Shown: positions 52,977 to 61,190 of the stretch, in pieces
How positions within the stretch are numbered: the first letter of the stretch is position 1
Layout: each line of letters opens with the position of its first letter
Assembly (NCBI RefSeq): GCF_004322705.1
Contig: NZ_SIZZ01000004.1
Coordinates: 1 to 64,000 of the forward strand
Direction of reading: 5' to 3'
DNA length: 64,000 bases
DNA from: Dyella terrae
Lineage (GTDB): Bacteria > Pseudomonadota > Gammaproteobacteria > Xanthomonadales > Rhodanobacteraceae
Notes under the pieces: generated by a model
The model's database searches: none
What the model saw: the letters and a program-made list of their open reading frames with translations, nothing else
Told to the model about the DNA's origin: nothing
Program-made: the position numbers and the translations under genes

Positions 52977-53921
52977 ATGAAAAAGCTCACCCTCGCGCCC
53001 CTCCTGCTGGGACTCGCCGCCGCCTTGCCCGCGCATGCCACCGAAGGCGCGCTCGGTCGACCCATCACTGGCCTCCAGGTGCAGTCGTATACCGGCCTGG
53101 TTCCGCCGACGCCCGGCTGGACGCTCGCGCTCGGTTACGTCTATTACAGCGGTTCCATCGGCGCCAAGCGCGAAGTGCCGCTGGTCGGTGGCGGCAGTTC
53201 GCTGGGTCTGGATGCTGAGTTCCAGATGTTCACCGCCAGCGCCCTGTACATCTGGGACACCAAACCCGGCGCGTGGAATTTCGCCTCGATGGTGACGGTG
53301 CCGCTTGCCTACGCGAACGTGGACGCCACGCTGGATATCGGTCGGTTTACCGGCTCCAAGAGCCAGAGCAAGACCGGCCTCTACGACATGACGTTCGTGC
53401 CGCTGATCGCCAGTCACCACTTCAGCCAGACGCAACACATGTCGCTGGCGCTGTATGTCTATGCGCCAACCGGCGAGTACCACAAGGGCGACCTGACCAA
53501 TCTCAGCCTGCACAACTGGACCTTCTCGCCCACCGTCGGCTACACGGCGCTGTTCAACAAGGGCACGCTTGAATGGAGCACGACGGCGGCGGTGGATATC
53601 TACACCAAGGACGGCGCCACCGACTACCAGAACGGCGATGTGTTCCGTATCGATTCGATGCTGCTCAACCGCTGGCCCTCGGGCTGGGGACTGGGCGTCG
53701 TCGGTGGCTGGATCTACCAGCTGGAGAAGGACACCGGCCCCACGGCTGACCGCCTCAACGGCTTCAAGGGCCGCTCCGTCGCCCTCGGCCCCCTCGTGAG
53801 CTACGCCCACACCTTCGGCAAGAGCAAGGTGGAATTCCAGGCACGCTGGCTGCACGAGTTCGACGTGACCAATCGCCTGAAAGGCAACCCGGCGATGATC
53901 AGCGCCACGATTCCGCTCTAG
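52977..53921 (+). CDS. Outer-membrane beta-barrel protein, SphA/phenol meta-pathway MetA-like
   Basis: A 314-residue exported protein with a signal peptide (MKKLTLAPLLLGLAAALPAHA) and a run of alternating hydrophobic strands. The segments SYTGLVPPTPGWTLALGYVY near the mature N-terminus and HLSLALYVYAPTGEY-like MSLALYVYAPTGEY in the middle are typical of the SphA/MetA-like outer-membrane family, thought to take up hydrophobic or aromatic compounds. An alternative ATG four codons earlier exists. Its stop overlaps the opposing FGE-like gene by four bases. From 52738 to 52976 no other gene is seen. Confidence 0.78.
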   Translation: MKKLTLAPLLLGLAAALPAHATEGALGRPITGLQVQSYTGLVPPTPGWTLALGYVYYSGSIGAKREVPLVGGGSSLGLDAEFQMFTASALYIWDTKPGAWNFASMVTVPLAYANVDATLDIGRFTGSKSQSKTGLYDMTFVPLIASHHFSQTQHMSLALYVYAPTGEYHKGDLTNLSLHNWTFSPTVGYTALFNKGTLEWSTTAAVDIYTKDGATDYQNGDVFRIDSMLLNRWPSGWGLGVVGGWIYQLEKDTGPTADRLNGFKGRSVALGPLVSYAHTFGKSKVEFQARWLHEFDVTNRLKGNPAMISATIPL

Positions 53922-54268
53922 AGGAGATCGCGCACGCAGCGGAAACTCCGCCGGCCATGCGCGCGGTCGGCGGTCCACTCGCTATCGGCGAGCTCCACGC
54001 CGCTGGCCCGGGCAAACGCCGCTTCGACCGTGGTCGGCAATCGCTTCCCCGCCCACGACGCAAAGGCGCAGGCGTCGTCGTAGCTTACCTGCGCGACATA
54101 AGGGTCATCGGGTGCGTCGGCCGAAAAGCCCGTGGCGTCGACGAAGCACGCGAACTCCTCGTTAGTGACACAACGCCGGTCGATCCAGAAACTGTCGACC
54201 TGGACGTGTCCGTCCGTACCCACCCGAAGCACTCCGCCGTCGAGGCGGATCATCGGTTCCGTGGCCAT
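53918..54268 (-). CDS. Short formylglycine-generating-enzyme-like (SUMF1/EgtB fold) protein
   Basis: A 116-residue protein whose sequence follows the start and end of the SUMF1/FGE-sulfatase domain. VDSFWIDRRCVTNEEFACFV resembles the N-terminal consensus, then VSYDDACAFASWAGKRLPT matches the family hallmark, and the end RRSFRCVRD matches the usual GFRCVR tail. Normal members have about 230-300 residues, so the middle is missing. It could be a compact non-catalytic paralogue or a deletion product that kept its frame. AGGGGGA precedes the ATG, so it is probably expressed. Confidence 0.75.
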   Translation of the reverse strand: MATEPMIRLDGGVLRVGTDGHVQVDSFWIDRRCVTNEEFACFVDATGFSADAPDDPYVAQVSYDDACAFASWAGKRLPTTVEAAFARASGVELADSEWTADRAHGRRSFRCVRDLL

Positions 54269-54348
54269 GCGTCCCCCTGCATGAATGGAATCACCCGCCG
54301 ATGGTAAAAACCTCCGCGATGGGTGTCACCCGTAGAAGTACTGGGGAC

Positions 54349-54777
54349 TCAGTCGAGAGACTTTACGAAGTAGCGCGGCGAGTCGTCATAGCCCTGGCGA
54401 TCGTAGAACCGATGGGCATCGGTACGGCGGGCGTGGCAGTGCAGTTCCACCCGGTCGCAACCGCGCACGCGCGCCCGTTCCACGGCATGGGCCTCCAGCA
54501 GGGCACCCACGCCCGATCCGCGGGCCTGTTCGGAGACGCACAGATAGCTGATCCGGCAGAAATCACCCGCCAGCGCCAGCTGTGGCATGAAGTTGAGCGA
54601 CAGCACGCCGACCACCTCACCGGCTTGCACGGCGACCACGAGCTCGGCGTCAGGATGGTCTTCCATCTGCGCGATGCGCTCTTCGATGAAAGGCGCGGTG
54701 CCGGGATAACCCAGGGCATCGAGTAGCGCGGTGATGGCGGGGGCGTCGGCAATGCGGGCGTCGCGGACCAGGGTCAT
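54349..54777 (-). CDS. GNAT-family N-acetyltransferase
   Basis: A 142-residue acetyltransferase with the acetyl-CoA motif YLCVSEQARGSGVGALLEAH and the C-terminal RFYDRQGYDDSPRYFVKSL. The N-terminal strand-helix LVRDARIADAPAITALLDAL is typical. The start lies one base beyond the stop codon of the AI-2E gene (TGA C ATG), so it is the last gene of the membrane/stress operon. Substrate unknown. Confidence 0.87.
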   Translation of the reverse strand: MTLVRDARIADAPAITALLDALGYPGTAPFIEERIAQMEDHPDAELVVAVQAGEVVGVLSLNFMPQLALAGDFCRISYLCVSEQARGSGVGALLEAHAVERARVRGCDRVELHCHARRTDAHRFYDRQGYDDSPRYFVKSLD

Positions 54778-54778
54778 G

Positions 54779-55951
54779 TCAGCGTTGCACCAGCATGGCG
54801 AACCAGGTCCAGCCGCGAACACGCTCGGCCACCAGCTTGGCGCTCGTCAACATCGGTACGGCCAGCAAAGCGCCCGGAATGCCCCACAGCCAGCCCCAGA
54901 TCAGCAGCCACAAAAGAATGGCCACCGGGCTCAGGCGCATGCGCCGGCCCTGGATCAGCGGCGTGATCATGTTGCCTTCGATGGCGGTGATGCCGGCGAA
55001 GGTAAGGGCCGGCAGCAGCGCCTGTCCGACTTGATCGAAGTTCATCAGGCCGACCAGCGCAAGCACGGTCGTGGTGGTGATCGAGCCCACGTACGGAATG
55101 AAATTGGCGAGCGCAGCTACCGTGCCCCACAACAGCGGATCGGGCATGCCATAGAGCCACAACATGCCCGCCGTGATGGTGCCAAGCACGGCATTGATAA
55201 GCACCGTGGTGAGAATGTAGCGCGACACTTCGATCTGGATGCTGCGCACGATCGACACCGCGTGCCGTTTGAAGCGGAAGTTGGGTGCGATCTCGACCAG
55301 TCGTCGCAACAACGTGTCGCCGTAAATCAAAAAGAAGAACACCAGCAGCAGCACGGTGAGCACGGCGGCAAGGATCTTAGGTGTGGTGAGCAACACGTCC
55401 CAGGTGCTGAACGAGACCGCCGGCGGGCGGGCGGCCTGCACGCGGGTCGTCGCCCCGCCGACCAGGGTTTGCGTCGCGCGGTTGGCGGCCTCGAGCGGTT
55501 GCGTGATGCTGCGCAACTTGGGAACGAAGGTACGCACCGCCGTCGGCGCCTGGTGGAACCACTCCAGCGCAGGCTGCGACAGCGATGCGATGCCGGCAAC
55601 GATGCCACTGATCAGCGCCACCATCAGCACGACGGCCGACAGCCAGCGCGGGATTCGCCAGCGCGCGCCCGTGGCGACGATCGGGTTGAGCGCCAGGCCG
55701 ATGAAGGCCGCCAGCAGCAGCGGAATCAGCAGCGCCTTGGCCAGCGTCACCGTATAGAGCAATGCCAGCGCCGCGAGGATATTGAGCACGATGCGGATGC
55801 CGCGCAGATGCCGGCGCATCGAGCGGACGGCATGCACGCGATGCATGGTCCGGCGCCAGGCATAACCGCTCTCAAGCGCCTCGACGGCGCCCAGCACTTC
55901 GGCGCCGTCGGCAGGGGCCGGCGACGCGGGAATCGGGTTGGGGTCGTTCAT
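54779..55951 (-). CDS. AI-2E family transporter (PerM-like)
   Basis: A 390-residue inner-membrane protein of the AI-2 exporter/PerM family. It has a pair of N-terminal segments, a periplasmic helical stretch (SLSQPALEWFHQAPTAVRTF) and a C-terminal group of segments with the family motifs NFIPYVGSITTTTVLALV and IEGNMITPLIQGRRMRLSPV. Members act as ion or small-molecule exporters; a signal-export role is not assured. The ATG overlaps the stop of the upstream 96-residue gene in ATGA. The longer open frame upstream is a shadow of that gene. Confidence 0.9.
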   Translation of the reverse strand: MNDPNPIPASPAPADGAEVLGAVEALESGYAWRRTMHRVHAVRSMRRHLRGIRIVLNILAALALLYTVTLAKALLIPLLLAAFIGLALNPIVATGARWRIPRWLSAVVLMVALISGIVAGIASLSQPALEWFHQAPTAVRTFVPKLRSITQPLEAANRATQTLVGGATTRVQAARPPAVSFSTWDVLLTTPKILAAVLTVLLLVFFFLIYGDTLLRRLVEIAPNFRFKRHAVSIVRSIQIEVSRYILTTVLINAVLGTITAGMLWLYGMPDPLLWGTVAALANFIPYVGSITTTTVLALVGLMNFDQVGQALLPALTFAGITAIEGNMITPLIQGRRMRLSPVAILLWLLIWGWLWGIPGALLAVPMLTSAKLVAERVRGWTWFAMLVQR

Positions 55952-56238
55952 GACCGGTCGAAACCGCCTTGGCTGAACTCGGAGACCAAGTGTACGGCCT
56001 GGGTGACCAGTTCGGCGGCACTGCCGCTGAGCAAGGCGCCCAGCCCCGGGACGCGCAACGGGTGCACGCCCAGCTGGCCGAGCACGAAGCCCAGCCCGGT
56101 GGCGACGCCCACGGTGGTCAAAGGACGACCACGCGCCCGGTCGAGCAAGGCCGTTGCCGGTTCGGCCACCGCCTCGCGCGCCAGCACCACCCGCGCCTGC
56201 GCCTCGCGCACCCGGTTTACCTGCTTGAACACGCTCAT
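55948..56238 (-). CDS. Small YqjK-position protein with glycine-rich membrane segment
   Basis: A 96-residue protein. The basic amphipathic N-terminus (FKQVNRVREAQARVVLAREA) is followed by a single weakly hydrophobic segment, TVGVATGLGFVLGQLGV, and a second one near LSGSAAELVTQAVHLV. I recognise no family. Its place after the DUF883 and holin-like genes matches that of yqjK in the E. coli yqjD-yqjE-yqjK operon, but the sequence relation is not evident. It overlaps both neighbours by ATGA, so translation is coupled. Confidence 0.65.
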   Translation of the reverse strand: MSVFKQVNRVREAQARVVLAREAVAEPATALLDRARGRPLTTVGVATGLGFVLGQLGVHPLRVPGLGALLSGSAAELVTQAVHLVSEFSQGGFDRS

Positions 56239-56711
56239 CGGTCTTTCTCCGCGTCCGTTTCCGGCGATGGCCGGTCCTGGCGATCGGCCCGGTGCATGGC
56301 CTGCTGCAGGGTCGCACGCCATTCGCGGCGGGATTCCGGCAAGGTCATCCAGTGCATGCAGCGGCGGAAGAATACGATCATGCCGAGCAGGAACAGGCCT
56401 TCAAGCACCGACAGCACCAGCAGGGCCCAAATCCACGACCCGAACCATTTGGCCAGCAACAAGGCGGAGAGCGCCAGCAAGCTCAGGCCCATGCCGACAC
56501 CGGCCACCGTGGCCGCCAGCGCCGTCAGTAACAACCAGAACACCGCGCTGCGGGCCAGACCCAGCTCGGCGCTCAACAGCGCCAGCTGGGCTCCGAACAG
56601 TTGCTTCAGTGCACGCCCGAACCGTCCGATGTCATCGAGGAGACCCGGCGGTGGGGTGGGGTTGGCCCGGTCATCGGACGAGGCTTCGTCATCACGCCCG
56701 GGTTCTTGCAT
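56235..56711 (-). CDS. Phage-holin-family (YqjE-like) membrane protein
   Basis: A 158-residue protein with a disordered acidic N-terminus and a central pair of long hydrophobic helices (FWLLLTALAATVAGVGMGLS and WALLVLSVLEGLFLLGMIVF), then a basic tail. The pattern LFGAQLALLSAELGLARSAV before the first helix is typical of the YqjE/phage-holin 3_6 family, a chromosomal membrane protein family despite the name. It follows the DUF883 gene by 21 bases and overlaps the next gene by four bases. Confidence 0.82.
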   Translation of the reverse strand: MQEPGRDDEASSDDRANPTPPPGLLDDIGRFGRALKQLFGAQLALLSAELGLARSAVFWLLLTALAATVAGVGMGLSLLALSALLLAKWFGSWIWALLVLSVLEGLFLLGMIVFFRRCMHWMTLPESRREWRATLQQAMHRADRQDRPSPETDAEKDR

Positions 56712-56732
56712 CCCCTGCCCTCACGAATGGTT

Positions 56733-57095
56733 TCAACGACGCAGGATCCGGCCCAGCAGCCAGCCGGCACCCACGGCAATCGCCACGGACTGTACCGGTT
56801 TCTCGCGCACATAGCCGCGCGCACGCTCCACCCAGTCGTCGACGCGATCCATCGCCTCGTCATACGCCTCGCGCCCGCGCTCACTGAGTTCCGCGGCCTT
56901 GTCATTGGCGCGGGTGGCGGCGTCGGCAGCCTTGTCGGTCGCCGAATGCAGGCCTTCTTCCACGCGGTCGGCGGCGCGGTCGAATCCATCCTTGGCATGG
57001 GAGACGGCGTTTGACGTCGCTTCCTTGATGCGCTCGGCGCGGTCTTCGATGCGTTCGTTCGTCGTGGGTTCGGTAACCTGCACTTGCTTGCTCAT
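56733..57095 (-). CDS. DUF883 (YqjD/ElaB-like) membrane-anchored protein
   Basis: A 120-residue protein with a long charged helix that probably forms a coiled coil (AERIKEATSNAVSHAKDGF and following), ending in a glycine-containing C-terminal tail anchor REKPVQSVAIAVGAGWLLG with basic last residues. E. coli relatives YqjD and ElaB are stress-induced, inner-membrane-tethered ribosome-binding proteins. The start at 57095 has GGAGAG before it. It is probably the second gene of the stress operon after the DUF1328 gene. Confidence 0.88.
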   Translation of the reverse strand: MSKQVQVTEPTTNERIEDRAERIKEATSNAVSHAKDGFDRAADRVEEGLHSATDKAADAATRANDKAAELSERGREAYDEAMDRVDDWVERARGYVREKPVQSVAIAVGAGWLLGRILRR

Positions 57096-57162
57096 GAGTC
57101 TCTCCGTGGGCGTGTCAGTGATTCGGATGGCATGCATGAAAGCGCATGCCAACGTGCGGTGC

Positions 57163-57318
57163 TCAGCTTGCCCTGCGGAAGAAGGCGATGACCGCGAGAA
57201 TCAGGAAGATGATGAAAAGGATCTTCGCGATGCCGGCTGCGGTGCCGGCGATCCCGGTGAAACCGAACAGCGCCGCGATGATGGCGATGACCAGGAAGAC
57301 CAGGGCGTAGTGAAGCAT
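57163..57318 (-). CDS. DUF1328 (YtjA-like) small membrane protein
   Basis: A 51-residue protein made almost entirely of two hydrophobic helices ([20 protein letters not shown] and [19 protein letters not shown]), the signature of DUF1328/YtjA proteins found beside stress-response genes. The start at 57318 has AGGAACG before it. It precedes the DUF883 gene by 67 bases on the same strand. From 57319 to 57495 nothing is recognised. Confidence 0.88.
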   Translation of the reverse strand: MLHYALVFLVIAIIAALFGFTGIAGTAAGIAKILFIIFLILAVIAFFRRAS

Positions 57319-57495
57319 GGGGACGTTCCTCAAGTGACGTGGCGAGCGAAACCATTCGCTCTTGCCAGCGCATTCACCCACAGCTTGCGCCTTGCCAGCG
57401 TGAAGGTCCGCGTCAGCGACATGCACGCCCCCGCGACAAGGCTGAGCGAATGGCAACAGAACGCATGCCTGTGCCATTCGGTCAGCCTGAACCGC

Positions 57496-58128
57496 TCAGC
57501 GCACCTTGGCGTCGGCGTAGATCGCGTAGGTGCCCACAATCTGTGCCTCATCCAGCACGTGTCCTTCCATGGCCTTGCGCAGTTCAGCCAGGGTGAAGCC
57601 ATCGGCCAGTTTCAGCGTATCCATGTCCAGCGCGTAGACGTGGAAGTTGTAGTGGTGCAACAAGGTGTCGTTCCACGGCGGACACGGGCCGTCGTAGCCG
57701 AGGTACTCGCCTTCCATCTGCGGGTCACCCTTGAACCAGCCGGTGTAGTCGTTGATGCCCTGGACGCTGCCGGCCGGGCCGGAAGGCACGCGCTTGCCCC
57801 GCGCGACAATGCCTTCGCTGCATGCACCTGCTGCCAGCTCCGTGCATTCAGCCGGAATATTGGCCACCAGCCAGTGCGCAAACTCCACGCGCGGGAGCTC
57901 AAACGGCACGAGGCGACCGGCCTGGTTGACGTCGTCACCACGACTGGGAACATCGGTATCGATGCACGTCACCACGAACGATCGCGCGTTGCGCGGTGCG
58001 TCGCTCCACGCCAGATGCGGGTTGCGGTTGTCGGACAACGCCACCGGATCGCCGGGCTTGCCGAAGGCAAACTCGACCGGGATAGCCTGTCCGTTCTGGA
58101 AACTGTCACTACGCAATTGCAAAGTCAT
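57496..58128 (-). CDS. YbhB/YbcL (phosphatidylethanolamine-binding-like) family protein
   Basis: A 210-residue protein of the PEBP-like bacterial family. Segments NPHLAWSDAPRNARSFVVTC, FAHWLVANIPA, YTGWFKGDPQMEGEYLGYDG and FHVYALDMDTL match the conserved core and ligand pocket. It is longer than E. coli YbhB (158 residues) because of an insert around residues 60-80 and 150. The ATG at 58128 is close behind AGGAG (one base); a TTG two codons later has better spacing. It follows the sugar dehydrogenase gene directly, and that gene's stop lies inside the ribosome site. Confidence 0.87.
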   Translation of the reverse strand: MTLQLRSDSFQNGQAIPVEFAFGKPGDPVALSDNRNPHLAWSDAPRNARSFVVTCIDTDVPSRGDDVNQAGRLVPFELPRVEFAHWLVANIPAECTELAAGACSEGIVARGKRVPSGPAGSVQGINDYTGWFKGDPQMEGEYLGYDGPCPPWNDTLLHHYNFHVYALDMDTLKLADGFTLAELRKAMEGHVLDEAQIVGTYAIYADAKVR

Positions 58129-58133
58129 TCTCC

Positions 58134-59225
58134 TCAAGGGCTATAGGTGACGCGATACACGGCGCCTGCCAGGTCATCGCTGATCAGCAGGCTGCCATCG
58201 GGCAGCGGCTGCACGTCGACCGGGCGACCCCAGCTCTTTTCGTCCTGCTGGAAGCCGTCGATGAAGGTGTCGTACGAGGCGACCTTGTCGCCGTTGAAGC
58301 GCACGCTCATCACGCGATAACCGGATTTCCTGGTGCGGTTCCACGAACCGTGCTGGGCGATGAACAAGGCGCCCTTGTAGTTGGCCGGGAACTGCGAGCC
58401 TTCGTAGAAACGCAGGCCCAGCGCCGCCACGTGCGGACCGAGCTTGAGCACCGGTGCGGTGTAATCTTTGCAATTCTTGCCCTTGCCGAACTCCGGATCG
58501 AGCGTGTCACCCTGGTGGCAATAGGGGTAGCCGAAGTGCTCGCCCACGCGCGTGAGCCGGTTGAGTTCGTCGTTGGGGATATCGTCGCCCATCATGTCGC
58601 GGCCGTTGTCGGTGAACCACAGCTCGTTGTTACCCGGGCGCCAGGTGAAACCGACGGTGTTGCGGATACCGTAGGCGACGTCTTCCAGGCCGCTGCCGTC
58701 CGCGTTCATGCGCGTGAGCTTGGCGTAGTCCTTGCCCTTGTCGCAGATGTTGCATGGCGCGCCGATCGGCACGTAAAGCTTGCCGTCGGGACCGAAGGCG
58801 ATGAACTTCCAGCCGTGATGCGTCTCGGTGGGAAACTTGTCGTACACGACTTCGGGCTTGGGTGGATCGTCGAGATGGTTCTCGATATCGCGCAGCACGA
58901 CGATCTTGCTGACCGCCGACACATAGAGATCGCCGTTCCTGAAGGCCACGCCCACGGGCAATTGCAGGCCGGTGGCGATCACGCGCACCTTGTCGGCCTT
59001 GCCGCTGCCGTTGCTGTCGGTCAGCGCGTACACCTTGCCGGCATCGTTGGAGCCGACGAAGACCGTGCCCTTCGCGCCCAGCGCGATTTCACGCGCGTTC
59101 GGCACCGCGTCCGAGTAAACCGCGATATGGAAACCCTTGGGCAGGGTGAGCTTGTCCAGCTGGGGAGACGCGGCCATGGCAGGCAGGGCCAGCATGCCGA
59201 GCAGTACACCGAGGAAGGGACGCAT
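58134..59225 (-). CDS. PQQ-dependent sugar (sorbosone-type) dehydrogenase, periplasmic
   Basis: A 363-residue exported beta-propeller. It has a signal peptide (MRPFLGVLLGMLALPAMAAS), then LTLPKGFHIAVYSDAVPNAR typical of soluble-glucose/L-sorbosone dehydrogenase-like proteins, blades with GLQLPVGVAFRNGDLYV and RNTVGFTWRPGNNELWFTDN, and HVAALGLRFYEGSQFP late. These enzymes oxidise aldoses in the periplasm with PQQ. Cofactor-binding histidines are plausible (HHGWKFIAFG) but not proven. AGGAG lies before the ATG. The open frame extends far upstream on paper only, opposite the DUF885 gene. Confidence 0.85.
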   Translation of the reverse strand: MRPFLGVLLGMLALPAMAASPQLDKLTLPKGFHIAVYSDAVPNAREIALGAKGTVFVGSNDAGKVYALTDSNGSGKADKVRVIATGLQLPVGVAFRNGDLYVSAVSKIVVLRDIENHLDDPPKPEVVYDKFPTETHHGWKFIAFGPDGKLYVPIGAPCNICDKGKDYAKLTRMNADGSGLEDVAYGIRNTVGFTWRPGNNELWFTDNGRDMMGDDIPNDELNRLTRVGEHFGYPYCHQGDTLDPEFGKGKNCKDYTAPVLKLGPHVAALGLRFYEGSQFPANYKGALFIAQHGSWNRTRKSGYRVMSVRFNGDKVASYDTFIDGFQQDEKSWGRPVDVQPLPDGSLLISDDLAGAVYRVTYSP

Positions 59226-59366
59226 CGTGATCTCCTGGGGGCTCAAGACGGCGATCATAGCGCCAGCGGAAGAACCCGGCGCGCCACCCTCCCCCATCTT
59301 CAGCCACACGGCCATCGCCGCCCCAACTGCTACCCTCTGGCTCTTTCCCACCCACGAGGAAGCCCT

Positions 59367-61151
59367 GTGGCCCGTGTTCCTTTCCGCCAGACCCTGCTTG
59401 CCCTTGCCTTCGGGGCCCTCAGCCTCCCCGCCATGGCGCAGGACGCCGATGCGCAGTTCCGGCAGATCTACCAGACGGAATGGGCGTGGCGCAGCGGGCA
59501 GGCCGGCATCAGCAATGCGGGCGAGGCGCAGCCGAACAACGGGCGGCTGGACAATGTGGACGCCAAGAGCCAGCAGCAGCGCCAGGATTACTGGCAGGGC
59601 GTGCTGAAGCAGCTCGACCGGATCAAGCCGGCCCAGCTCTCCGCCGAGGACCAGATCAACTACGCCGTGTACCGCGCCCAGATCCAGAACCTGCTGGCCG
59701 CGCAACAGTTCAAGCAGTGGGAAATGCCGTTCAACAGCGACTCGGCCTTCTGGAGCGACATCGGTTACATGCTCGGCGCGGACAACCTGCGCACGCAGGC
59801 CGATTACCAGCGCTACCTGCAGCGCCTGGGCGAAATCCCGGCGTACATGGACCAGCAGATCGACAACATGCGCGCTGGCCTGGCGCGCGGCTTCACCGTG
59901 CCGCGCGAAGTGCTGGATGGTCGCGACGTGTCGATTGCGGCAGTGGCCGAACAGCGCGATCCGACGAAGAGCAGCTTCTACGAGCCGTTCCAGAAGATGC
60001 CGGCCAACATTCCGGCGGAGGACGCAAAGCGCCTGCAGGCGCAGGCCAGCAAGGTCATCGCCGGGCAGGTCGTGCCCGCTTACGGCAAGTTGCTGACCTT
60101 CTTCCGCACCGAATACGTGCCCAAGGCGCGCAAGACGCTCGCCGCCGAATCCATGCCCGACGGCAAGGCCTGGTATCACCAGCAGATCGTTGAATACACC
60201 ACGCTCGACCTCGATCCGGACGCGATTCATCAGATCGGCCTGGAGCAGGTGGCGAAGATCCATGCGCAAATGCTCGAAACCATGCAGCAGACCGGTTTCA
60301 AGGGCAGCTTCCCCGAATTCCTGACCTTCCTGCGCACCGACCCGCAGTTCTATGCCAAGACGCCCGATGAGCTTCTGATGCGCAGCGCCTGGGTGGCCAA
60401 GCAGGTCGACGGCCAGCTGGGCCGCTACTTCGGTCGCCTGCCGCGCCAGCGCTTCGCCATCGTGCCGGTCGCACCGGAGATCGCGCCGTACTACACGTCG
60501 GGTCGCGGTGGTGCTTCGGCTTATCTGGTGAACACCTACGACCTGCCCTCGCGTCCGCTCTACAACGTCGCTGCGCTGACGCTGCATGAATCGGCGCCGG
60601 GTCATTCGCTGCAGCTGGCCCTTGCGGGTGAGCAGCAAGGCCAGCCGGCCTTCCGCCGCGAAGGCTACATCTCCGCCTACGGCGAAGGCTGGGGCCTGTA
60701 CTCCGAGTACCTCGGCAACGAAATGGGCATCTACAAGACGCCCTACGACCGCTTCGGTTACCTCACCTACCAGATGTGGCGCGCCTGCCGCCTCGTCGTC
60801 GACACCGGCATTCACCACCTCGGCTGGACGCGCCAGCAAGCCATCGACTACCTCACCGACAACACCGCGCTCTCCGCGCGCGAAATCGCCAACGAAGTCG
60901 ACCGCTACATCAGCTGGCCCGGCCAGGCGCTGTCGTACGAACTCGGTTACCTGAAAATCCTCGAACTGCGCCAGAAGGCCGAAAAAGCCCTCGGCGAACG
61001 CTTCGACATCCGCCACTTCCACGACACCATCCTGCAGATCGGCTCCGTGCCGCTGCCGGTGCTGGAAAAGCGTGTGGACAAGTTCATCGCCGATGGTGGG
61101 CCGGAACCGGATTTCGGGTGCGATTGCGCGGCGGGGAAGAAGGCGCCGTAA
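59367..61151 (+). CDS. DUF885 family exported protein, putative metallopeptidase
   Basis: A 594-residue secreted or periplasmic protein starting at GTG 59367, with a signal peptide ending near ALSLPAMAQ. The DUF885 hallmark LTLHESAPGHSLQLAL near residue 410 is a metal-binding His/Glu motif of the HExxxGH kind, followed by YISAYGEGWGLYSEYLGNEM with a further Glu. The family is regarded as peptidase-like (M32-related fold) but lacks firm substrates. It is divergent from the sugar dehydrogenase gene, and a GGGGAC/GTCCCC hairpin follows at 61161-61177. Confidence 0.88.
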   Translation: MARVPFRQTLLALAFGALSLPAMAQDADAQFRQIYQTEWAWRSGQAGISNAGEAQPNNGRLDNVDAKSQQQRQDYWQGVLKQLDRIKPAQLSAEDQINYAVYRAQIQNLLAAQQFKQWEMPFNSDSAFWSDIGYMLGADNLRTQADYQRYLQRLGEIPAYMDQQIDNMRAGLARGFTVPREVLDGRDVSIAAVAEQRDPTKSSFYEPFQKMPANIPAEDAKRLQAQASKVIAGQVVPAYGKLLTFFRTEYVPKARKTLAAESMPDGKAWYHQQIVEYTTLDLDPDAIHQIGLEQVAKIHAQMLETMQQTGFKGSFPEFLTFLRTDPQFYAKTPDELLMRSAWVAKQVDGQLGRYFGRLPRQRFAIVPVAPEIAPYYTSGRGGASAYLVNTYDLPSRPLYNVAALTLHESAPGHSLQLALAGEQQGQPAFRREGYISAYGEGWGLYSEYLGNEMGIYKTPYDRFGYLTYQMWRACRLVVDTGIHHLGWTRQQAIDYLTDNTALSAREIANEVDRYISWPGQALSYELGYLKILELRQKAEKALGERFDIRHFHDTILQIGSVPLPVLEKRVDKFIADGGPEPDFGCDCAAGKKAP

Positions 61152-61190
61152 TATCCCTTCGGGGACAGGGGGTCCCCGCAAGGGGACATC

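Noticed and set aside
56235-56711. Prophage remnant suggested by the holin-family protein
   Set aside because: The YqjE-type family is chromosomal and no phage genes are nearby.
58350-59366. Upstream extension of the DUF885 frame across the sugar dehydrogenase gene
   Set aside because: The signal peptide and ribosome site define GTG 59367. The extension is antisense to an intact gene.
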